DNA from: Colocasia esculenta
Taxonomy: Eukaryota > Streptophyta > Magnoliopsida > Alismatales > Araceae
DNA: 64,000 bases
Direction of reading: 5' to 3'
NCBI GenBank assembly: GCA_014218235.1
Contig: CM024756.1
Location: 68,640,015 to 68,704,014, forward strand
Part shown: piece after piece, positions 21,201 to 31,519 of the stretch
Position numbering within the stretch: the first letter of the stretch is position 1
How the letters are laid out: every line of letters starts with the position of its first letter
Translations under genes and position numbers: made by a program
The notes under the pieces: model-generated
Database searches by the model: none
What the model was told of the DNA's origin: nothing
What the model saw: the letters and a program-made list of their open reading frames with translations, nothing else

Positions 21201-21984
21201 ACACGTGTCCTAGTGTACATTCTTGATGGATCTTTTCTTGGTGTACATTGGTGTCTACGTGCCTGATTAGTGTTACTTGATCGTGCTTGTGAAATCTTGC
21301 TTGCTTGCTTGCGTGATATGGCCATCCTGCATTTAATGCAATTAATGATATCTTGCATTTCTTGACATCAATTGAAATCTTGCGTGCTTGTGCAAAGTGG
21401 TCTATTGCTAGTTCTATCTCGTTCACCAATCTTGTTCTATCATGATCTCTCTCTCTAGCTTGTTTTATATATCATGTTTTAACGAGTTTATTCGTACTTG
21501 CATATCATTCATCGTACTTGCCTAGTTCTAAAATGTTAATCACTTATATCATTGCCCGCACATTGAGATATAAATCCTACTGGGCTAGTTTGCTCATCCC
21601 CTACTTTTACCTATTTAGGTGACTATGAAGTTCAAGAGGAAGAGCAAGTCGAGGATGGGAATGCGTCCGAGTGATGAGCGTTCCAACTATGAGTCTAGTT
21701 ATAGTAATTCGCTTTAAGAGTTAGAACATGTAGTAGGAAGTGAGAAGTATCATGTACTTTTGTTTTATTGAGTCTTAGTCTTGTAATAGTTTCCACTTGA
21801 ATACAATAAGTTGAGATTTGAATACAATTTATATTGAGTTCAACATATGGGCCCTATTATGAGGTTGTGTTGATACCATTTAGTGTGTGCTAGCTAGAGG
21901 CTTATTTGCCGACTGTCCACGTCTCGAATTATCGACTCGAATTCTTCGAAATAATATCTGCTGCGTAATTCTCGGGACGTGACA
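18290..21984 (+). mobile_element. Solo LTR in the CACTA element (3695 bp)
   Basis: Starts TGTAGCACCCCGG, ends CGGGACGTGACA, and is flanked by the 5 bp duplication CATTT (18285-18289, 21985-21989). No internal retroelement sequence remains, so it formed by LTR-LTR recombination. It is a distant relative of the Gy-1 LTR: both share the ends, a block around CATGGATTCCCACATGG (20720-20736; 26702 on in Gy-1) and the same arrangement of GTCGC pairs. Frames within are unlikely to be genes. Confidence 0.93.
20001..20092. repeat. GTCGC word-pair cluster in solo LTR
   Basis: Three clear pairs with centres 20004.5/20022.5, 20040.5/20058.5 and 20069.5/20086.5 (spacing 18, 18, 17; pairs 36 and 29 apart). 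The middle pair is two perfect GTCGCGAC palindromes. More decayed words follow to about 20205. Confidence 0.85.
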
Positions 21985-22235
21985 CATTTCATGTACAAAA
22001 TTAATGTGCAATTGCCGGGGGAAGATAGATCCCGGTTTTGCTTCCTTCTATATTACGACACTGGTGCATGCACATATTCTAAGACCAGTGGATGCATGGA
22101 GAGAGATCCCGGTGCCCGTCTGAGATTTATTATTTGACACGTTCATAGTATTATTAATTTTTACTGATTTGAAGTCATTTATTTAATTACTATCTCTGTT
22201 AGTGCAGACAGCTGAATAATTTTATTTCTTTACAG

Positions 22236-23153
22236 CGGAGGTACGCATTCACGAGACCTGAGGATCTCCCTCGAGCTCGAGCCGTCTGGGAGTCTACTGC
22301 CCAGACTAATTTAAGAAAGTCGATGTGGGAGGCCCGGGACAAGGCAATGAAGACCACAAGCAACTGGGATCCTATGGCTTGGCTGGATTACGGCCCTGTT
22401 TGGCTGAGGAGGGACTATTGGCAGTCCCTTTTTGAGCGTTGGGCTACTGGACCATGGCAGGAGCGTCACAGGCAGCAAACGCAACCGATCAACTCATCCG
22501 GAGAAGAATGTGCATACTAGTGGGTCCGTAACTTATGCGACCCACAGCAAAAAATTGGTAAGCATATTATTGTTCAATTGCTTAATACATTGATTATTAT
22601 TGTGAAACTAACTAATTTTGTTGAATTGTAAGCATCACGAGCTCGAGCGTGCCCCTACTTTTCGCGAGTTATTTGATCGGACTCATAAGCAGAAGGGGAC
22701 GGATGACTATGTCAGTGAGAGTGCTCGCACGATTGCTGTAAGTCAAGCTATAAATGTTGAATTCAATTAAGATATTAAAATAATTTGTTTTAAATAATTT
22801 AGTTTTAATTTGTTCTACAGGAGACCTATGACAAGACGATGGCGGATTGCTATGTAGAGGGCACTCCCCAGCCAGACTTGGATCCGGAGGCTTGGGTCAA
22901 CGCAGCGGAAGGGCCGAGGAAGGGTCGAGTGTACGGCTTTGGGGACAGCCTGGATACTACTCCAGTGTTGTCCTCATATGCGAGTTCAGTCGCTCCTCCG
23001 GCATACGCGAGTTCATCTGCTGCGCCGCCCGTCAGTGGTGTACAGGAGATTAGAACCCTCGTTCAGGAAGAGCTACGGACGCACTTCGGCGATATAGTTC
23101 AGCAATTGATCTCAACCATGTAGGGAGTACGCCCCTCACAGCCAGCCCCTCAG
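22236..23153 (+). pseudogene. Transposase_24-type (Ptta/En/Spm) gene of the CACTA element, main exons
   Basis: Three exons with good splice sites: 22236-22557 (acceptor TTTACAG, donor GTAAGC), 22633-22737 and 22821-23153 (donor GTCAG). The product shows the plant CACTA accessory-protein pattern: RYAFTRPEDLPRARAVWES, then DYWQSLFERWATG, a KNVHTSGSVTY block, RAPTFRELFDRTHKQKGTDD in exon two, and GPRKGRVYGFGD plus a C-terminal helix VQEELRTHFGDIVQQLIS in exon three. Such proteins bind CACTA subterminal repeats; they are not the catalytic transposase. Breaks: a frame change near 22450 before the HTSGS block and an in-frame TAG at 23121-23123. Non-functional as it stands. Confidence 0.85.
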
Positions 23154-23274
23154 GTCAGTATTACTAATAATTATATATACTTTGAATGAAATGAAACCAC
23201 TAAAGAATGTCAAAAGGGAAAAATAGAAATCTAAATTAATTAACCTAACAGAAGTGTAAGGGTGTTCAAAGGAC

Positions 23275-25432
23275 GGATCTAAAAAAAACCCAAGTCTAAA
23301 GGGTCAAAACACAAAACCCGGGGGTCCAAAATCCCAAATAGGGATCTGATTGGCGTGCCGTTTGCTCCGACACGACCGGGTGGGTTAAATTGACGTGTGC
23401 GAACTGACGGAATCCGATTTGGATTCCCGGATTGGGTTGGACGTTGAAACCACGGATCTAAAAAAACTCAAGTCTAAAGGGTCAAAACACACAACCCGAG
23501 AATCCAAAATCCCAAATAGGGATCTGATCGGCGTGTCGTTCGCTCCGACACGACCGGTGGGTTAAATTGACGTGTGCGAACTGACAGAATCCGATTTGGA
23601 TTCCCGGATTGGGTTGGGCGTTGAAATGACGGATCTAAAAAAAACTAAGTCTAAAGGGTAAAAAAACACAACCCGGGGGTCCAAAATCCCAATAGGGATC
23701 TGATCGGCGTGTTGTTTGCTCCGACACGACCGGTTAGGTTAAATTGATGTGTGCGAACTGACAGAATCCGAATTGGATTCCCGGATTGGGTTGACGTTGA
23801 AATGATGGATCTAAAAAAAACCCAAGTCTAAAGGGTCAAAACAGACAACCCGGGGGTCCAAAAACCCAAATAGGCATCTGATCGGCGTGCCGTTCGCTCA
23901 GACACGACCGGGTGGGTTCAATAGATAGTGTGAACTGACGGAATCCGATTTGGATTCCCAGATTAGGTTGGACGTTGAAACGATGGCTCTAAAATAACCA
24001 AAGTCTAAAGGGTCAAAACACACATCTTGGAGGGTCCAAAATCCTAAATAGGGATCTGATCGGTGTGTCGTTCGCTTCGACACGACCGGGTGGGTTCAAT
24101 TGACGTGTGCGAACTGACAGAATCCGATTTTGATTCTCGGATTGGGTTGGGCGTTGAAATGACGGATCTAAAATAACCCAAGTCTGAAGGGTCAAAACAC
24201 ACAACCCGGGGGTCCAAAATCCCAAATAGGGATCTGATCGGCGTGCCGTTCACTCCGACATGACCGGGTGGGTTAAATTGACGTGTGCGAACTGACGGAA
24301 TCCAATTTGGATTCCTGGATTGGGTTGGGCATTCAAATGCCGCATCTAAAATAACCCAAGTCTAAAGGGTCAAAACACACAACCCGGGGGCCCAAAATCC
24401 CAAATAGGGATCTGATCGGCGTGTCGTTCGCTCCGACACGACCGGTGGGTTAAATTGACATGTGCAAACTGACGGAATCCGATTTGGATTCCCGGATTGG
24501 GTTGGGCATTCAAATGATGGATCTAAAATAAACCCAAGTCTAAAGGCTCAAAACACACAACTCGGGAGTCCAAAATCCTAAATAGGAATCCGATCGGCGT
24601 GTTGTTCGCTCCGACTTGATCTTGTCGGTGAAAGTGATCTGTGTGAACTGACAAAATTCCATTTGGATTCTCGGATTGGGTTGGGCATTAAAATAACGGA
24701 TCTAAAAAAAACCCAAGTCTAAAGGGTCAAAACACACAACCCGAGGTCCAAAATCCCAAATAGGGATCCGATCGGTGTGTCGTTCGCTCCGACACCACCG
24801 GGTCGGGTAAAGTGACGTGTGCGAACTGACGGAATCCGATTTGGATTCCCGGATTGGGTTGGGCGTTGAAATGACGGATCTAAAAAAACCCCAAGTCTAA
24901 AAGGTCAAAACACAGAACCCGGGGGTCCAAAATCCCAAATAGAGATCTGATCGGCGTGCCGTTCGCTCCGACATAACCGGGTGGATTCAATTGACATGTG
25001 CGAACTGACGGAATCCGATTTGGATTTCCAGTTTGGGTTGGACATTGAAACGACGGATCTAAAAAAAACCCAAGTCTAAGGGTCAAAACACCCAACTTGG
25101 GGGTCCAAAATCCCAAATAGGGATCTGATCGGTGTGTCGTTCACTCCGACAAGACCGGGTGGGTTCAATTGACGTGTGCGAACTGACGGAATCTGATTTT
25201 GGATTCCCGGATTGGGTTGGACATTGAAACGACGGATCTAAAAAAACCCAAGTCTAAAGGGTCAAAACAAACAACTCGGGGGTCCAAAATCCAAATAGGG
25301 ATCCGATCGGTGTGCCGTTCGCTCCGACACGACCGGGTCGATGATAGTGACGTGTGTGAACTGATGGAGTCTTATTTGGATTCTCGGATTGGGTTGGGCG
25401 TTGAAACGACGAATCTTAAAAAAACCCAAGAA
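23275..25432 (+). repeat. ~178 bp satellite-like tandem array in CACTA intron
   Basis: Twelve full units and one partial, starting with GGATCTAAAA at 23275, 23454, 23631, 23807, 23985, 24164, 24343, 24518, 24698, 24875, 25054 and 25233, partial at 25411. Unit length is 175-180, mean 178. Each unit contains AACCCGGGGGTCC, GGGATCTGATCGG and GATTTGGATTCCCGG blocks. The array fills the intron between 23153 and 25562. Small frames on both strands here are repeat translations, not genes. Confidence 0.97.
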
Positions 25433-25561
25433 ACGACGAATCTAAAATTAGTTTCTAATTAAACTTGAGAAATATTCACATATTTTAAATTTAATTTTTG
25501 AAAATAATGTATGTATATTAATTTTTCTTAATCTTTCTCATATTACTTTTTTTTAATATAG

Positions 25562-25690
25562 GATCCACCTCCGGCACCTGACGATCACGAGGCGGGGACA
25601 ATAGGCGATCCAGCAGATCTGTCTTCATTTTTTGTATTTATTATTGTGTATGATTTTATATTGTTATTTTTTATGATTTTATGTTGATTG
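25562..25690 (+). pseudogene. Terminal exon of the CACTA Transposase_24-type gene
   Basis: After a T-rich tract and acceptor AATATAG the sequence codes for DPPPAPDDHEAGTIGDPADL followed by hydrophobic text and a stop. The acidic, proline-rich tail fits the C-terminus of this gene family. It is separated from the preceding exon by the 178 bp array. The end point is approximate. Confidence 0.5.
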
Positions 25691-25769
25691 TGAGTATTTG
25701 TGAAATTTATGAATATTGTAGCAGGTTTGAAATCATTGTTATTTCTCTATCTTAAAAAAAAATTTATAG

Positions 25770-26152
25770 AACTTTCCGATGGAATTTCCGACGGATAACT
25801 GTCCGTCAGAAATATAGATTACCGACGGAAAAAATCGGTCAGCATTTCTATCTAAAGTTCTGACGGATTGTTTTCTGACGGATTTGTAGGTCGGAATTTA
25901 CCGACGGAAATGCCAACGGATATTCCGACAATGTCCGTCGGTAAATACTGACCAAGTTTTCGACAACGCTTTCCGATGGTTTCGATCGTAAATTACCGAC
26001 CCATTTTCCGACGGATATTTCTGTCGGTATTTCCGACATATTTCCGACGGAATTGTTTGCCATCGGTAATTTCTGATCAGTTTTTTCCGACGACCGTTCG
26101 ACGGAAAGTCGTCGGATAATGTTCGTCGAAAATCCCGCATTTTCTTGTATTG
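25770..26152 (+). repeat. CACTA 3' subterminal repeats and terminal inverted repeat
   Basis: About fifteen CCGACGGA-like words in both directions, ending with CCCGCATTTTCTTGTATTG. One base of the CACTA core is changed (reversed end CAATA instead of CACTA), which may have weakened excision. Confidence 0.92.
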
Positions 26153-27827
26153 CCTGTTCCACCGGACCCGTTGCAATTTGTGTCGACTCCTGTCGCGACC
26201 TATTCTGTCCCCATCGTGATCATTATAAGGGTCCGTCGCGATAACAATTTTTGCATGCAAACCCATATTCGTGCAAGTTCTGTTGTTTTACAGTCACCCC
26301 ATGTCATGTTGACTGTCTGGGACACAAAAAATGAAAAGTTAATTATTGAATATATTTTAATTAATTAAGTCAATCACATGATCTATTTTGTCCATGATTT
26401 TCTTATTCACATGCACACACACTTGGAACCATCCAAATATGGCTTAATTGGCTTGAACATGTTACATAATTTATCTGGTAAATTATGTCATTAAATTGCC
26501 TCATTCATAAATATACTTGTGTACGTTTCTCGCAATGTTTTGGAACACCGATACCGATGCTCCACTGTTCTAGAACTCCTCTAGAACGTTGAGCACTTGT
26601 TTACATATACACACTCTCTTGACTCGGACGAACTCTCTGTCGGATACTCTTCTACCGGACTAGTGAGTCTTTGTTCAAGACCTCTGTAAGTCTTCTCTGT
26701 CCATGGATTCCCACATGGTCGACGAGCCGGTTGTACCCTAACACCTATGATACCCTTTAGGGATCAACATTATCCAAACGGCTATTAGAAGTTCGCTCTT
26801 ATCTTCAATCATGCCGGACCTTTGGACCTGTACGTAACTGGCCAGTGGAGGGTAGTGAGTTCCACCTGACTTCCAACACCACGTGCGCGTGTTGTGCAAT
26901 TGTTACTATCACCTGTTTACTCGACGTGTTATGTGCATTGTCCACTAGCTCTCATCTATACTCTACTCGCTCATCTATTCATGTTCACTCTACTATCTCA
27001 TCTATTCATCTAGTGCTCTCATCTATTTCTTGGTACTCTATATTGGCCATGACTGATTGTCTAAAGATAAACAATATAACCAATGCCTGACAATATATAA
27101 ATGGCCCGATCTGGTCCTGGGATGTGCGCCCGAAAGTGCTAGTGCCCATGGGAGTTAAATGATCAGAGTGTTTGGCATTACACTCGAGTACTATCTATCT
27201 CGGTATCTATATGACAATCAAAAGTGTTATATTCTCTCGTTGTCTACATGACAAACAAAGTGATATACTATACTCGTTGTGCTATTGTTGTACTTTGTGC
27301 TATGGCCATCCTGCTATTTTGTGCTATACTCGACAATTGTGCTATATTTGGAAAGTCATGCTATTTCGTTTACGTGCTATCCTGCTATCTTTTACTTGAC
27401 TCTCTCGCTCTATCATTAGTTACTCTGCCTTTTTTCATTAATCATTTAAAGCCTGCTTGACTATTAGTATTTAAGTCCTATTGGGCGTTATCGCTCACCC
27501 TGAGTTATTTTTCGTTTATTCTCAGGTGAGACCGAGGATGACACATACACTCAAGAGGACGGGAATTACTAGGAGTGACGTCATGAGTACCCTAGTATCC
27601 TAGCAATATGTTAGAGTCCTAGTCAGTCTTTTGCTTTTATTTCCATGTAATTGGGCCCTGTAGAATGGCTCTGATATTGGTGGTGTAACTAGACATTGGA
27701 AAGTTATTAATGAGAATAATTTTCTTTAGTATTATTCATTGTGCAATGGTGTGATGTCTAGTACTTGCTCTGTACCCGTCTACTTGCAACTTCCTCACGT
27801 TCCGATATTCTGCGTCGGGGCGTGACA

Positions 27828-27846
27828 GTTTTGTAGTATCAGAACC
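27828..27846 (+). promoter_or_regulatory. Primer binding site of Gy-1 (degenerate)
   Basis: TAGTATCAGAACC at 27834-27846 differs at two positions from TGGTATCAGAGCC of initiator tRNA-Met. It lies seven bases after the LTR end. Confidence 0.75.
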
Positions 27847-28029
27847 TAGGTTATTCTTAAGTATAGGATGATCTATGTTAAACCTGCCTCGACTAGAGTC
27901 AATACCTACCTATGTGAGTTGTGGTTAGAGCCAAGGGTAACTAGCTAAAATGAACTCACACACGCACGAATTAAATTCCACATCAATATCATGACAACAT
28001 GTTATTTTTGTTGGAACTAAGCAACAAAG

Positions 28030-28960
28030 ATGACTGCTGAACGTGCTCAAATGAGGGGCATGCAACAGACCATCCAAGAACTGACGCGCGCCATTGTGCA
28101 AGCTACCCAAGGTGGTGGCAATCGTGGTGCAGGCGACCTGCATCACAACTTCAGGAGTCTGAACCCACCTAGGTTTAGTGGATCCACGGATCTGGATGAA
28201 GCTGAGCACTGGCTCAAGGAGACGGAAAGAATTTTCTGCGTCATGCAATGTACAGCGGGGGATAAGCTGCTGCTAGCCACATTCCAACTGGAAAAGGATG
28301 CCTGCGCTTGCAGGGAGTTTGTTGAAGTGACCAAGCTAATGGTCATTCACCTGGACCGAGTTCAAAGAAGCCTTCAATTCCAAATACTTCTCGGAGCGTG
28401 TCCAAGAAAGGAGGCTGTGGAATTCGCTGCTCTTAAATAGCGGAGCTCGACTGTGGCCGAGTATGAGGCCCAATCTCTAGACTGGCAAGATATGCTGAAC
28501 CCCTAGTGAACACGGAGAGAATGAAGGCTAAGCACTTCCTCAACGGCCTTAAGCCTCAATAATTACCCATCTAGCACCTCTCGACATCCAGACCTACGCC
28601 GAGATGGTGAGAAAGCACAACTGCTGGAAGATGCTATGGACTTCACCGACCATATAAAAGGGAAGTTCGTGAAAAAGGAAATGACCTCGGGTGAGTCATC
28701 TGCTAAGCCGAACAATGGCAAGAAGCGTCCCTTCAACATCACAGGGATCTAGCCAAGAAAGGAAACTGAAGGTCTTCGTACTCACACTCCAGCGAAGAGC
28801 AACTATAAGCATTGTGACAAGCCCGGTCACACACCGCGAACGAGTGCTGGAGGAAGGTCGGCGCATGCCTGCACTGCAGAAGTCACGAGCACAACCGCAT
28901 CCCCGAGTGCCCTCTGCTGAAGAACATGAGAGGCACCTAATGTCCCTATGAAACAGGCCG
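28030..28960 (+). pseudogene. gag: Gy-1 gag
   Basis: Starts MTAERAQMRGMQQTIQEL at 28030, then LNPPRFSGSTDLDEAEHW and ERIFCVMQC, the standard gypsy Gag core. The first frame stops at 28438-28440; Gag text (STVAEYEAQ) follows directly. A zinc-knuckle region with YKHCDKPGHT is recognisable at about 28800-28925 but frameshifted. At least four breaks. It lies 200 bp after the LTR and directly before the protease. Confidence 0.85.
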
Positions 28961-29029
28961 ATTGCAAGCCCTGCATGATGAGGAACCCACTACGGATGGT
29001 GTCGTGGTAGAAGGTACTCTACAAGTTTT

Positions 29030-29590
29030 CTTCTTATCAACATTTATTATATTTGATACTGGAGCAACTCATTCCTTTATATTTGGGAGCCGACTGGTTG
29101 TCCACTTATGGGGCAAGTGTCGACTGTAAGAAAGGGAAGGTTATCTTTAGTGACTTTCCTAATTGGCATTTTCTGGGGTTAGACATAAGAGACGGATGTC
29201 TCTCTCTCTGCCATAAAGCCCACAACATGATAAGGAATGGTTGCATTGCATTCCTAGCAGCCATAGTTGTTGAAAAGAAGGGTTCTAAGATAGAAGACAT
29301 CCACATAGTCCAAGATTACCCCGAGTGTTTCCTGATAATCTGCGAGGGATTCCCCCAGAGCGAGATGTCAACTTCGCTATTGAATTGATCCTTGGAGCCA
29401 CCCTGGTATCGCATCAACCGTACCGGATGTCACCTGTCGAGCTAAAGGAGTTGAAGACACAGTTGATGGAGCTGCTAGAGAAAGGGTTCATCAGATCGAG
29501 CACTTCCCCATGGGGAGCACCTGTGCTATTCGTGAAGAAGAAAGTTGGATCGATGAGACTATGCATCGACTATCGTCAACTCAACCAGCT
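29030..29590 (+). pseudogene. pol: Gy-1 protease and N-terminal reverse transcriptase
   Basis: The aspartic protease motif Asp-Thr-Gly-Ala is coded at 29055-29066, and only about ten codons later, in another frame, comes GADWLSTYGASVDCKKGK, which normally lies some 80-90 residues downstream: most of the protease has been deleted. RT begins with IVQDYPECF and RGIPPERDVNFAIEL and has LLEKGFIRSSTSPWGAPVLF and RLCIDYRQLNQL. The frame is then cut at 29590 by the solo LTR; RT resumes at 33929. Confidence 0.87.
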
Positions 29591-30770
29591 TGTAAGACCC
29601 CGATTTTTTTTTTACTCTCTTATATATCTGTATGTATATGGAGTGTGTTGGTGTTCGGTTGTTGTGTGCTTAGCATGCGTATTTCATTGTGCCTACTATA
29701 AGTTTTATCCTTTTTGAACATGAGCATGTGTGAATATCTATATATGTATACATAGGTGTATATGATGATTAATGTGGAAGTGAACAATTAGCTAATTAGA
29801 AGTGTATTATGAATACCAAGAATCTCTGACTTAGGATACTTGAATAGTACTATGCGTGTGCTATCTAAATATTGAAGAATATCCTATACTACCTATTTCA
29901 TGGAATTTTGTATGAGAATATAGGAAGTAGATATGTATATGTACGTTATCTTATACGTGTGACGATTGTATACCTAATTCTACATGCATAACACCTTGGT
30001 GTATTTGTGTATGCATGTGTATGATTAGTTGTAAGCGTTGCTCATTTGCATGGTTTAGCTAATGTGAATATTGTACTACGTACATTGCATATGCATAAGA
30101 GTTCAAGCATGGTAGGTGTGTTTAGTAGTTTACATTGGGATTCTATACTCCTCATGGATAACATGCATGTATCTTTATGATGATTAGGTGAGAATAGTCA
30201 ATTGGATAAATTATGCATATAGTATATTATAAGAAATCCTATACATGTAATACTTAAGCAATGTTAGGTAAAGTTGTGTAAGTTAATCTAATTACCGGTG
30301 CGCATATTGTACCCATCTATTCCAAGCATAATGTACATAAGTATGCTACACCAGTGTGCGTATACTATATATATGACAAATCAAGTGTGTGTATGCGAGG
30401 ACTATTTTATCGAATGGATTATTCCTAGCTAGCATAAATCATATCACCCTCCTAATGATTTGCGAAGCCCTCATAATTCTCGTCATTTAAATTGCCGTGT
30501 GTTGAGTCATACATGTGTAAAATATCACGTAGGTACAGGTAGGTGTCTACGTACATTTTATCTTAGTATGCTTATGTATGCTTGTGTATGTATATAGATA
30601 TTTATGTACATATTAATTAGTATAATTAATGTGCATGTGTTTATATTAAATATAAATAAGGTATGTATTGTCTGGTGATAGTATGAGTATAATACCATAT
30701 ACATATTGCTTGTATATAAGTTTGGTATGCATAGTTTCTGCATAAATTAAGGTTCTGGCCAAAGGCCACC

Positions 30771-30860
30771 TTGGCGTCAACTCTGGCCGCCGAGGTGGAG
30801 TCAACGTCCAGACCTGGACGCCAAGCCTGACCCAGGCGTCCAGCGATGTGGACGTCAACC
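30771..30860. repeat. GACGTC word cluster, upstream of leader
   Basis: CpG centres of the words at 30775/30791, 30805/30819 and 30837/30853: pairs 14-16 apart, recurring every 30-32. The middle pair is a near-continuous palindrome: CGTCCAG, two bases, CTGGACG (30805-30820). Confidence 0.8.
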
Positions 30861-31460
30861 TCTCTGACCTGCATGCGCAGCAGAGCTGCTGTCTTCTGAA
30901 ACAAGGCATGGCCACCCATTGGGGGATGTTCCCCAACGGATCTAAGGCTGTCTAATCAGCATGGTGAGTGGGTGAGGGACTCTCCTACATCCTGAACCCG
31001 AATTGGCCTCTCCCCACTTCTCATTTTCACCCTTGCAAGAGAGAGGAAAAGAAAGAGAAAACCCTAGAGAAATGTGTGAGAAAACCCCATCTGGAACCCT
31101 CAAATCCGCCCCCTTGGAGCTTGTTCTGGAGATCTACTGCAACAAGGAGGAGGCTGAAGCAAAGGAGAAGGCTTCCCCATCATCCCCTCGGCGTGGAGAT
31201 CACCCAGGAACCCGGAGGAAGGCGATCTTGGAGGCACTTCTGCAACTTCTTGGAACTGCCCAAGGAGGTCTTCTTCGAGCCACAAATCCCTTGGAGGAAT
31301 TTTAGAGAGGCAAGTGACCTATCTATGGTATCCCCGTATGAGTCTAGGTGGGTTTTGATATTTTTATGGAATTTTCCTCGAGTCCTAGACCCTCCATTTC
31401 ACCCAAGATTTAGAGCTCGGTCTGTGTTTCTGCACAGACCTGAGTAGACGGCAGGGTCCC

Positions 31461-31519
31461 TGGACGCCCAGTTCATCCTTGGCGTCCATCGATCATGCCG
31501 CTGACCCTGAGTCAGCGGC
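31461..31519. repeat. GACGTC word cluster, downstream of leader: two perfect hairpins
   Basis: Hairpin one: TGGACGCC (31461-31468), loop of 12, GGCGTCCA (31481-31488). Hairpin two: GCCGCTGAC (31497-31505), loop of 5, GTCAGCGGC (31511-31519). The words of hairpin one are not self-palindromic, so the conserved thing is the inverted pair. Confidence 0.9.

Larger units (their letters stand above)
15080..26152 (+). mobile_element. CACTA (En/Spm) element, 11,073 bp
   Basis: The left end is CACTACAAGGGAATGCGGG; the reversed right end is CAATACAAGAAAATGCGGG, three mismatches in 19. A 3 bp duplication CCT flanks it (15077-15079, 26153-26155) and the second LTR of Gy-1 shows the unoccupied site with one CCT (41304-41306). 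Both ends carry subterminal CCGACGGA-type repeats. Inside are a CT microsatellite, a tandemly repeated mini-exon, a solo LTR, a Transposase_24-type gene on the plus strand and a 2.1 kb satellite-like array. I found no TNPD/Transposase_21-like catalytic gene, so it was probably non-autonomous. Confidence 0.95.
13821..27827 (+). mobile_element. 5' LTR of Gy-1, split by the CACTA element
   Basis: Starts TGTAGCAACC, ends GGGGCGTGACA next to the primer site. The left part (13821-15079) and right part (26153-27827) align end to end with the uninterrupted 3' LTR at 40024-42966. Only the 11 kb CACTA and its CCT duplication are extra. TATA-like TATAAAAA is at 14229-14236, with an AAACCCTAG leader motif near 14365. 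Confidence 0.93.

Noticed and set aside
23275..25462. Small frames of 60-90 codons in the 178 bp array
   Set aside because: They repeat with the array and change frame between units; they are translations of a satellite.
30968..31447. Plus-strand open frame of 159 codons
   Set aside because: It is the leader of the family-D solo LTR. The related Gy-2 LTR does not keep the frame, and codon-level conservation is not seen.
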